This document shows positions 1-11,000 of a DNA stretch of 64,000 nucleotides, piece by piece (position 1 is the stretch's first letter; every line of letters begins with the position of its first letter). The stretch is from Thiobacillus sp. (GTDB lineage Bacteria; Pseudomonadota; Gammaproteobacteria; Burkholderiales; Thiobacillaceae). Under the pieces are notes generated by a model. The model ran no database searches. It saw only the letters and a program-made list of their open reading frames with translations, and was not told the DNA's origin. The position numbers were made by a program, and so were the translations under genes. Location of the stretch: contig JAIBFA010000108.1 in the NCBI GenBank assembly GCA_019459325.1, forward strand, positions 1 through 64,000. The letters run 5' to 3'.

Positions 1-76
1 GGCCCGCGCATGAGTCTTCAACCGTAATCTGGCAAGCGCCTTATTATGCGGACCGGAAATGACAGGGAATGGCCGC

Positions 77-102
77 CGGCATGGCCCTATCGGGCCATGC
101 CG
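77..102. promoter_or_regulatory. Perfect 11-bp hairpin (CGGCATGGCCC-TATC-GGGCCATGCCG)
   Basis: Direct inverted repeat in the sequence, about 90 bp upstream of the GNAT gene. Confidence 0.5.
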
Positions 103-191
103 ACATCTGCCGGTTCGGTTGTCGCTGATAATTCGTCATCCGCTTGGGATAGGGTTGTTTCCCCTGCCGAGCCCTGCGTGGAGGAAAAATC

Positions 192-704
192 GTGGATTTC
201 CCTGAAGTCTGGAAGACGGAAGACGGTTCCGTCCTGACATTGCGTCGACTGAACGACTCCGATGCCGAGAACCTGATTGCGTTCGTCAGGAACCTGTCCG
301 TCTCGGCACGCTACTTCCGTTTCGGGCAGGGCGACTACGACCCGGGGTTCGACGAATCTCTGCGGGTCTGCCGGTTGCGCGATGACGAGGGTCTGCACCT
401 CGTCGTGCTGACGACCGGAGACAGCGGCGAGCAGATCGTCGGCTCCGCTCGCTACGTGATCCAGCCCGACCGTTCAAGCTGCGAGTTCGTCATCGTCGTC
501 GCCGACAGATCGAGCCACCACGGCGTCGGCCATCGACTAATGAACGCACTCCTCAATTGTGCGAAAAGCCAGGGTCTGCAGCAGATGGTCGGGCGCATCC
601 TCGCGAGCAATCGCGACATGCTCCAGTTCGTCAGCGGATGCGGATTCGCGATTTCCGACAGTGCCGAAGGCGACTGGATGAAGATTGCGAGCATCGACCT
701 GTGA
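192..704 (+). CDS. GNAT-family N-acetyltransferase
   Basis: 170 aa; GNAT-like fold pattern (LRRLNDSDAENLIAFVRNLS..., HHGVGHRLMNALLNCAKSQGL) as in the acetyltransferase domain of Pat-like proteins. Confidence 0.8.
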   Translation: MDFPEVWKTEDGSVLTLRRLNDSDAENLIAFVRNLSVSARYFRFGQGDYDPGFDESLRVCRLRDDEGLHLVVLTTGDSGEQIVGSARYVIQPDRSSCEFVIVVADRSSHHGVGHRLMNALLNCAKSQGLQQMVGRILASNRDMLQFVSGCGFAISDSAEGDWMKIASIDL

Positions 705-853
705 AGCGTCGGCTACCCGGCGGGTGGAAGACGTATACCCTATTCTCAACCAGAAAATGCAGAAAGCCGGCCGTCGGCCCGATTCCGGGAAACACGCCCG
801 GCGGCACGGAAAAACTCACCTCATGGCGGGCTTTTCCCTGCACGACAGACGGA

Positions 854-1138
854 TCAGGCACGCATTGCCTTGCGGCGGGCCATGAAGCCGACCAGCCCGA
901 GACCGGCCAGCAGCATGGCATAGGTTTTCGGCTCAGGAACCGGCGCCATGCTGTAGAGCGCGTTGCTGCCAGATACGGGCACGACGCTAGCTGATTCCCG
1001 CGCGATGTGCTGCTTCAGGAAGTCCCACCAGGACAATCTGCTCAACGAGGTGTGCTCGACCTTTGGCCGTAAGCGGGCATTCTTATGGCTGTTCATCCAG
1101 GCCTCCGAGTGAAGTTGAAAGGATTCGAGAACCCTCAT
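854..1138 (-). pseudogene. Orphan PEP-CTERM sorting tail fused to unrelated upstream sequence (possible IS481-type transposase N-terminus remnant)
   Basis: C-terminus VPEPKTYAMLLAGLGLVGFMARRKAMRA is a canonical PEP-CTERM signal; no signal peptide; internal MNSHKNARL resembles IS481 transposase starts. Confidence 0.45.
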
Positions 1139-1269
1139 CTTCTCCCAGCTCGGGTGAACAACCTATTGGGATAACGACACCTAGGAAACCAGTTCAAGCC
1201 TTCATCAGGCTGTTACACCGTAGAGCTAAATTACTTGGTTACAAAATCTTTCGCTTAGAAACCCTCACC

Positions 1270-1974
1270 ATGAAAATGAAGCTCGCAATGCTGCTCGGCA
1301 TCCTCATTACCAATTCGGCCGCTGCTGACGAAGATGCCATCAGGCAAGTGCTCCGTGAGCGCTATCCGCAAATTTCCATTCATTCCATTTCCCCTGCGCC
1401 CATACCCGGCTTGTTCGAAGTTTATGCGAACGGCCAGATCGTCTACACGGACAAACAAGGCGATTACCTGCTGGCCGGGCCACTGAAGGAAACACGGACC
1501 AAGGTCAACCTCACCCAACAACGCCTGGAAGCCTTGCAAACCATCAACTTTTCCAGCCTGCCTCTCGACAAGGCAATCCTTGTGCAACGTGGTAATGGCG
1601 AACGCAAGATCGCGGTATTTTCCGATCCGGATTGCCCCTACTGCAAAGCGCTGGAAAAAGAACTGGCGATGCTCGACAACGTCTTGATCTACACCTTCCT
1701 GTATCCGCTGGAGGATCTTCACCCGGGAGCCACTGTGAAGGCTAATGCCATCTGGTGCGCCCCAGATCGGGGTGCCGCTTGGTCGGCTTACATGCTCCAC
1801 GGCAAACTCGACGCGTCCATCAAGCAGTGTGCGACGCCCGTTCAAGACCTCATCAAGCTGGGCGCGCAGCTCGGAGTGCAAGGGACGCCGGCTATGATTT
1901 TCAGTGACGGCAAGCGCATTGAAGGCGCCATTCCCGTTGCTGAAATTGAAAAACAACTGTCCAACCGCCGCTAA
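1270..1974 (+). CDS. dsbC: Thiol:disulfide interchange protein, DsbC/DsbG family
   Basis: Signal peptide MKMKLAMLLGILITNSAAA; DPDCPYCKALEKEL CXXC motif; cis-Pro loop GTPAMIF. Start moved to the internal ATG at 1270. Confidence 0.85.
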   Translation: MKMKLAMLLGILITNSAAADEDAIRQVLRERYPQISIHSISPAPIPGLFEVYANGQIVYTDKQGDYLLAGPLKETRTKVNLTQQRLEALQTINFSSLPLDKAILVQRGNGERKIAVFSDPDCPYCKALEKELAMLDNVLIYTFLYPLEDLHPGATVKANAIWCAPDRGAAWSAYMLHGKLDASIKQCATPVQDLIKLGAQLGVQGTPAMIFSDGKRIEGAIPVAEIEKQLSNRR

Positions 1975-2020
1975 TTCCTGCCAGTCTTTGGCGAGCAGTT
2001 TCTGCTCGCCAAGCCAAACC

Positions 2021-5000
2021 TTAATCGCCGTGTCCAATCACCTCAGCCGTGATGAAAGTCGGCTTGAACGCATTTTTCAACTCCTCCGCCGCGCGCGCGG
2101 CCTCAGCCAGGTTCTCGGACAATGCGGCGGTGGTCTTGGCAACGTCCTCGCCGCCTGAAGTCGACGCCCCCGTTGCCGCGCTGATCGCACCCGCGTCGGC
2201 AGCCGGCACCCCCACCGCCAGCCCGCCTGTCTGGATATTGTCGGCACCGATCACTTGCTGCGCGCCCAGTGTCAGGTTGCCTGCGGAGCGGATGCCGGCG
2301 TCACCGGCATTGATTGAGCCCTTGGGGGCATACAGTCCAATATTGCTGACCAGCTGATCCGGTTTGGTGATCAGAGTGCCAATACCGCTACCCGAAGCAA
2401 TCCCCTGAATCTCGGTGATGGTGTTGCCCGCATTATCGGTTCGGGTCTGTGGAGGTGGGGCGGATGTGGCTGTTTTCTTGCCCTTGCCGGCGTCGATATC
2501 CTCAAAGCTTGACCAAGCCAGAATATCGCCTCCTGCTACGGTCAAAACACGCGACTGGTTGACCAGCACATCGTCGGCCGCCACCAGATGGATATCGCCT
2601 CCGCCCAAGGTCATGATGCCCAGTTTGGCCGCTGCTTCGTTGAAATCGACCACGCCATTCTGCGCGCCGTCCTTTCGGTCCAGCAGGTTCAGGGGCGTGC
2701 TCGCGAGTCCTGCAAGAATACGTCCGCCCGGCGTCAGCACTTCGATCGAACCGCCACGCTCGGTCTTGATCTGGCTGAAGAACAGATTGACATCGCCCGC
2801 ATAGTTGGCGGTATTGCAACGTTCCCCAGCGCAATTCGAACCTGGGAATACTAGATCGAGACTACTGTAGGCCGCATCGTAATTCTTGAAATTCTCGCTC
2901 TTGGGATCTGCCGCCTCCGAGCCGAACTTGTTCAGCGCGTTCACCAGGAAAGCGCGTCCCAGTTCTTCGCGTTCCGACTCAGGCTTCGAGACCAGGGCTG
3001 ACAGAGCCGCCGGCGCTTCAGACCATGCGAGATTGTCGTTGCCCGTCATGATTTGCGCCTGACGCAACAACACCTCATCCGGATTTCCACTCGCAAGCGT
3101 CTGCTCGATCCTACCCTGCAAACGCGCAAGCGAGCCTGCCAACAGAGAGGCCTGCCGCAAGACATCCAGGGCGGAATCGGGCGCGAGTTCGGGATTCCCG
3201 CTCAGCATTCGAGCCTCATCCAGCAACTCCGAAGGCATTTCAGAACCCTCGGACAGTCCGTGGATCACCGCAATGAGTTCGGCCACGCGCTCAAAGTAAC
3301 GTGCCGTGCCCGTGAGCACCTGAACGCCGGCGCCCTGCTCGGGCAGAGCCTGATTGTCCAGATTGCCGCGCGTCACGATTCCGAGGCTCGCCCCTAGATC
3401 CAGGTCGCCACCCGCGTCGATGTATAAGGTGCCCGGCCCCCAAACCTGAATGAATTGTTTGTCGTCGGCATCTGGATAGGCAATATCGCCGCCCGCCTTG
3501 ATCCGCGTAAGGTCGTCGTCGGCATAATGCTGCGTAATCAGCGTCAGATTGCGAATATCCCCCGCCGCCTCGATGACGGCAGGCTTGGGCAACAACAACC
3601 CCCGCCCCTTATTCGATTGCACGCCGGATATATCGCCGTGCTTCGCCACGACCCGAACCGGTTGGCTATCAAGGGCATGGTAGGGTTCCGCGGCATGGTA
3701 AGTTTTGCCGGCATATTGCGGTGACACCATGGTCGAGCCGATCGTATTGGCGACGTTGCCAATGGCGGACGTAACCTGCTGCGGCGTAACCGGATCCGGC
3801 ACCAGCTCGGCCGGCATGTCGGACATGTGGATCAGCCCCATCGATACGCTGCCGTCGGCCAGCAATTCGAGGTGCCCCTGTTCTGACGGAAACAGCGCCA
3901 TGCCCTGCGAGCTTTCCACCACCACATCGCCTCGCAAAGCAGCCACACTGACGCGGCCGGGATAGATCGTCATTGCATCGGCTTCGGCACTGGCTTCGGT
4001 TACCGTAAAGCTGCCCTTGGACGTATCCACCAGCGGGCGCGTCTGATTGGCGAGTGTCGCGTCGCCGCCCAGACTGATCAGGTCGATGCCCGAGTCTGCG
4101 TCGTAGGTCAAAAACACCGCGGCTTGCGCCGCGCTTGCGCTGGCAGCATTTCCGCTAGCCTGCTTCAGTATGAAGGGATTCAGCACGGTGGCCAGGGCGG
4201 CGTCGCCGCGTGCGCGGACCTTCCATTCGCCGTCGCCCAGAGCCAGTATTGGATACACGGGATACGTCACGCTTTTCCCGGAAACCGTCGCCACGATTTC
4301 CTGGCCTTTCCCCAGTGTGTTGCCAGCCAGGATTTCGCCTTCTCCCTGGGCGACATAGAACTTGCCGCCCAGAATATCCCCCTCCGCCTCCACCCGTACG
4401 TCACCGCCGCCCAGTACCTGGAGCGCGCGATTGTCGGACGCATCCACCGCGAGCCGCCCTTGAGTCACGGATGACACCGACAAGTCTTCGATCGATTTGC
4501 CAGCCTGCACATGGACATTGCCGCCCCCCAGCGCAGCGACGCCTTGTTTGAAATCGCTGAACTTCACCCACCAAGCTGTTTTCGGGTTGGCCGCATTGAA
4601 CACGCCGCCCAGGTTGACCTTGCCCTGGCGATAGAGCCAACTGGTGTAGAGTTGATTGGATTCCGCACCACGAATATCGCCTTGCACGCGAATGTCGATA
4701 TCACCGCCATTCTGACTAAAAACCGCACCTGTCGGATTGGTGAAATCGGTCAGCGCAGGCGCCAGCGTACCGGCCGTATAGATGACGGAATCCTGGCTGT
4801 TAGGTGCGTCCGCCGTCGCCGCTTTGCCCAGATCGAAGTCACCGCCGGCAGCGATGCGGATATCCCCGGTTCCGGTGCGAACCAGTTTGCCAGCTTTCAA
4901 CTCGAAATTGCCCGCGTTCGCCCAGGTAGCCATGGGATTTGCCGCCACGTGATCGGCGCCCGCCACCAGTCGGTATGACCACGAATCACCCGCCTGCAAC

Positions 5001-8000
5001 GTGCCGGTCGTCGCTGCCGTGCTGAAGCCGTCGCTGATGCTCCCGTCGACCTTCAGATTACCCTTCGACCGCAACGTCAGGACGCCGGGTTCACCGCCGG
5101 GCCGGCTGGCGGAATAGAGGTTCCAATCCGCCGACACGGTGAGATCACCGGTTGATCGCACTTCGACACCCGGGCGTAAATGGAAGCTGGCGTCCCCCAC
5201 TTTGCCCAATCGCGTTTTTATGTCGGTGGCATTGTCTATATTGTCGCCATCCCCATCCAGGGTCATGAAATTGGCGTTATCGGTATTGATAGTGCCGTAG
5301 CCCAGCGTCGTACCCGAGCCAATGCTGGCGAGCGACGTAATACCGTCATAGAGTTTCACCGCTTCCAGGACGACGCTGCCCGCGCCCTGGATCGCTGCGT
5401 CAAGCGATGAGACGTTGACCTCGTCATCGCCTGCGATGCTAGCGTTGTTGTCCTGCCGGTTTGCACGCAACAACACTTCGCCCTTCTCGCCGCCCACACC
5501 CGGGTTCACGTTAATTTCGCCGCCTTGCAGATCGAGCGCACCCACACCGGCCGCCAATTCCACCTTGCCGCCGCGTTCGCCCGCGCCACTGGCCCTGGCA
5601 TCAAGTTTGCCATCTGTTTTCAGCGTGAGGCCATTGCTGGCATACAAGCCGATCTTGCCGCCCTGGTTGCCGCTGGCGTCGACCATGCCTTCGACGGTGA
5701 TCGCCCCGCTATCGGCTGCCAGCGTGTAATCATGCGCTGTCACCGTTTCGCCCGCCGCGATGCTCACGTCGCCCGTACGCACGCGCACGTCCTGTGCACG
5801 CTTGAATCCACCCGTATCCAAGCGTGCATTCAAGGTGGAGAAATCCATCTTGTCAGCATCCAGTTTGCTAACGTCCAGCGCGAAGCTGGCGGACTGCTCC
5901 GAGTAGTCAGCCGTGCCCTGGATGCTGTCTGCGGCAATTTCTGCCGTTCCGTTGGCCGCCGATATCCCCAAATGGCCTGCCTCGCCGCCCGTGACGGCAG
6001 AAACATTCACCAAAGCGGTATCCGCGCCCAGGGATTGAATTTCGATATTGCCGGTCTTGGAAATCAGAACGACCTTGCCGCCCGGCACGGCGACCGAGGT
6101 ATCGGCGAACGGAACGGCAACGCCCTGCGCCAGAATGCGGCCGGTTGGTGCAATTACCAAGTCGCCGTTGGTGGCAGTCATGAAAACCGTGCCGGAAGGC
6201 AAGTCAAGCTTGCTGCCGTGGGAAACGCTTTCCCCTTCGAAAACCCATTTCGCCCCCAAATCCGTCACGTCCGCCAAAGCGCCGTCCACAGCCATCCGCA
6301 CCGTAGCCAGTGTGCCGAATGTCGTCAGCGTCTGGGTCGAACCGGAACGGCCGCTTATGCGTGCGCTGGTCAGCGTCGTATCCGCGGTGCCCGCGTCGAG
6401 TTTGCCTTGCCCTTCGCCCACGATCTCACGGGCCGTGATATTCAGGGTCTCGAACCCACTCAGGGCCTTGTCGCCTTCTGCCAGAGTCAGCGTATTTGTC
6501 TCGATATCCAGCGTGCCGCTGCCACTTCCGGCTGCGCCCGCACTCACGCCCCCGCTGTTGCTCAGCCGGATAGTCTTCGCTTGGAGGGTTGCGGTTTTGC
6601 CTGCGTTGTCGAGCCCCCGTATCCCGCCCCCATTCAGATTCAGCGCGCTGACGCTGTCGCCGCCAATCTCAGACTCGCCATACAGATCAAGGCTGCTGTA
6701 GGTATTGAACGTCAACGTGTCCATATCCCGGAAACGGTCCAGGTCATCTTGCGTAAGTTTCAGACCGACGACGTTCTCCGGGATATCCTCAGCCTCGCCT
6801 CCTACACTGATACGCGATGCGCCCAGGGTCAATCTACCCCCGTCTACAGCTTCGCCCGCTGCGTTGGCGAAGGTCAGAATGCCCTGATTTCGCGTCTCCA
6901 TGGTGCCGTCCACGACCAGGCTTCGGCTCGCCGTGATCGACGCTCCACTTCCGACGATCAGTTCGCCCTGATCCGTGCCGGGATTACCCGTGCGGGCAAA
7001 ATCTGCATTCTGGCTGCTCGCCAGCAGCAGTGCTCCTTCGCCCTCAACGCGATAAACGTGCCCGCCGCGCGTCTCTCCCACACCCTTCAGCACGCTGCTG
7101 TCACGCACCTCGACCGTTTCCGCAGCGGCTAATATGATTTCAGGCGCGATCAGCGCCGAAGTCGCATTGTTCGCGACTTGAACATCGCTGGCCTTGACGT
7201 CGATCGCCACGATATCGCTGCCCGCAGTGCGCAAGCCGCCGATCAGCACGCTTTCCGCATCCAGGTCGTTGAGGATTGCCGGATCGAGGCGCAAGACATC
7301 CGCGTCGAGGCCTGTCGTGCCCTCGGGCGCTATCGCAAGTTTGTGCGCGGCAATATCGAGAGCCGCGCCGCGTCCCCCGGCACTCAGGTCGAAATCTCCC
7401 GCGAGTTCCAGCGTCGTGCCGCTGATATCGAAAGCCAATGCGGCCGCATCCTGCGGCAGGTTGCGGTCCGCGCCGATGGCTGGGAAGAAGCGATTGGCCG
7501 AATACAAACCGTATTCGGAACGCGCGCGTACCTGGGCATGTGTCAGCACCTCGAACGCAGACCAGCGCGCATCGCGCGGGCCGGTTCCCGTGCTGGTGTC
7601 ATAACGGGTATCGGCGATGAAGCCCGACATGACACGGATGCCATCCTGCTTGAGATAAGCCTGCTGCGGGAAAAAGTCCTTCGATCCCGCAACCGGGCGT
7701 ACCAGCATGGCTCCGGGCAGCAGAGCGTAGTGGGCGGGCAACAACGTATACAGCCCAGCAGCCAAACCGTTGCCACCAGTCAGATAAACCTGGTCACCGG
7801 GCAAGCGATCGAAATTGATGTCGTTTTGTACATCGGTCGGCGCATAGTTGTCCTGGTAAGCAGGCAATATCGCATAGACGCCCTGGACTGCGAGGACATC
7901 CTTCGACCCACCGGGACCTACGAAGAACTCGTAACCCAGCAAGTCGCCGCCGCCCGATACATCCACGCGCGCGGCGGGTTTGCTCTCCGTTGTCGTAGCA

Positions 8001-11000
8001 GTCGCCGCTGCAACGGTCACGCTGTTGCCGTTCAGCTCAATACCCTTGGAAGGCAACGCCGTCAGGCGGGGAATGAGACTGTCATCCGAGAAACTCGTCA
8101 GCGGTGCATCGTAATACACCCACTCGCGCTCATTCAGCGTCGACCCCAGGGGCACCAGCAGTTCCTTACCTGCCGCATCTCGGCCCGACACCGACGTCAC
8201 GCTACCGGGCAGCAGGTTGAGCCCATCCGTCGCATTGAAACTCAGCGTGCCGAACGGCGCATGCACCGTCCCCCCCTGATCGATCATGTTCGCGTCGAAA
8301 CTTAGCGCGCCCAGAGCCGAGAGTGGTGCAGGTACGTCCTTGCCATTGCCGACGATGCGGATAGCCCCGTTGATCGGATCGGTTTTCACTTCGAAACGAG
8401 TCAGCGTGGTCGGATACAACTGCGCTGCCTCGAAGCTCAGATCGCCCATGGTGGTCAGGCCACCCATGAAAGCAGCTTCGCCGAGCGTGGTCGGGGAGTT
8501 ATATCCACGAAACCGGATATCGCCAGCGCTATTGAACTGGCTCTGGAAATTGTCGAGCGCAAGCCGCCCGATGAAATCGATCAGATCGGCCTGCACATTG
8601 AGCTGCGCGGCTGTTCCTGCCGCGGTCAGTTCGTTTTGCTCCACCGAAGTGTTGCCGAGGCTGACGTAACGCGCTTTCAGATTAACCGGGTTGCCATCCA
8701 TGGAAGCGATGGTTTGCGCGTTCAGGGAGAGTGACCGAAGGTCGCGTTCCTGCCCGACATCGAGCGGCCCCTGGAATACCAGCCTGCTATCGCTCTTCAA
8801 CGAAAAACGATCGAACCCCTGGCGCTCCAGATCACCCAGATTGACATAGGCCTTGCCATTTTCGGATAGAGGCACGGCGGCGCCCGCCTGCAAACCTTCC
8901 GGAACCGAGGTGCCGGTGTCGCGTACCACCATTTCCCGATCCGCTGTCGGGTAGAGCGAGAATCCAAGACCCGCATCGGGTGCAGTGTTGCCACCTGTTC
9001 GAACGATGCTGTTTCCTTCGGTACGATCGACCGCCGCGCTATATTCACCCCCACGCGTGTTCGCGGAACCAGCTCGTCCCACGACCGCGCCATCCATCAG
9101 GATGCCCTCGCGTGCGGTAATCGTCACGCTGCCCGCATCGCTGGCAACCGCCTGCCCTGTCCCGCCGTCGGCATTTCGCGTGCCCAGCAGGACGGTGGGC
9201 GCGCCCGATACGTCGATCACCGACCCGCTTTCCTGAACGACATACCCTTTCTTCGCGATGAGGGAGACCTGACCGCCTTTAAGAACATCGCCCTGGTTAA
9301 GGCCTTTGCCGTCAACGTAGGTTTTCGCGACCCCCGCTGCGTCGAGCCGGCTGGTATCAGCCAACCATATCGTCTGTTTCGGACGGAAGCCCGGATCGGA
9401 CGCATCGGCTGGGCGACCATCGAGCGTCAACGCAATCTTGCCACCCTGCGCCAACAACGCTCCGTGCACCGTCAATTGACGCCCGGAACTCAGATTGATC
9501 GAACCGCCGGGTTCCGTGCGCACGCTCGCGCCCGAGCTGATTTCGACGCCACCGTAGTACTGCGAGCCCGACTTGAAAGTCAGCCTGGCCGCCTGACGCA
9601 GATGCGCAGGCAGAACTGTCTGCCGGGTTACTTCGCGCATATCCGTGCCGCTGGGCAGCAATGCGCCGCCGGTTCGCAACCGATCGCCTGCCAGTTCGCT
9701 GGTACGTAGTTCCAGCGAACCGACCACGGGTGCAATCGTCACTCCCTCGGCCACCTTCAGCCCATCGACACCTTCCACCTCGTATTCCGCGAACCCGCCC
9801 TGCCCGAAAAACGCTGACGACAGCACCAAACGTTCGTCCGGGTCGGCCGCGTCGCGCGGCGTATCGCGAACTTCCACGCTAGCCGTCTTGATCTTGAGCG
9901 TGCCGCCATTGCCCAGGGCTTCGCCACGCAGAGTCCCGCCCAAGGTCATGCTGCTGGTTCGCTGCACGACGGCAGCATCGCCGTTGATGTCGCTACTCAG
10001 CTCGATGCGTCCGGCCTCGCCCCCCTTGAGCTTGCCGTTTGCCTGGAGCCATCCTCCGCCCGACACATCGACCAGGGAATCCTCGCTGAGCACTACATCG
10101 CGTGCCGCTTCTATGGCCACCCGCCCTCCCTGGTAAGCCAGCCCGGAAATATTGTCCGCCGCTGAACCCACAAGACTGTCATTAGTCCACACCCCGCTTG
10201 CGTCCAATCGAACGCCATCCGCAACCGCCACGGTCGACGGCGTGCCGATACCGGCTACTTCGCGGGCCTGGAGAAAAATTTCCCCACTAGGTGCGCGAAT
10301 ATCATCCGCCACGGTGACGCGCGCGCCCGACAGGGTGACGCCGCCGCCGTAAACGGTATTGCCATTGGCGTCCTTGCGCTGTCCCGACGCGGCGAGCGCG
10401 AGCGCCTGCCCTTCGGGGATAATGATTTCGCCGTTGCTGAATATCCTCAGCTTGCCCACTCCATTGCGCACGAAATCCGGAGAAAGCACCACCTGTGTCT
10501 TGTAAGCCTCGGGCAAAGGGGTGCCCAGGCCGATCACCGGGTCCGCCAGAGGCGTGCCGAACAGGGCGGTGGAAAGCAGACGACTGCTCTGCGCCGTGCC
10601 GCTCACGCTGCCTATCAAGATTTCGCCGGGATTCGGACGGGTAGCCGGGTCGCGCTGGTAGGGGCCCGTCACGGTATGAGCGAGAACCGTGCCGTTCTTG
10701 ACCAGCCAGGGGGAAACGAAACTGGCCTTGCCCGCATCCTTGCCTTCCACGTATCCGGACTCGTAGCGGTAAGCCTGTTGCACCACGACCGTCTTTTCCA
10801 CGCCGAACTTGGGATTGGAAATCGTGTATTGCCCCGAGATACCGCTGTAAACCCTGTCAGGTGGTGCTTCGCTGATATCGAATGACTTCCCGTTCGATAT
10901 CAGCCGAGTGGTCGGTACCAATCCGGCCGTGTAATCCACTTGGCCTCCGGAAATATCGAAAGTGGCGCCTGTGCGCATCACGATATCGCCTTCCGATTGC

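Noticed and set aside
5525-7132. 535-aa plus-strand ORF inside tpsA
   Set aside because: Antisense shadow ORF of a strongly supported 3555-aa gene; composition is Arg/Ala/His-rich with no recognisable domains
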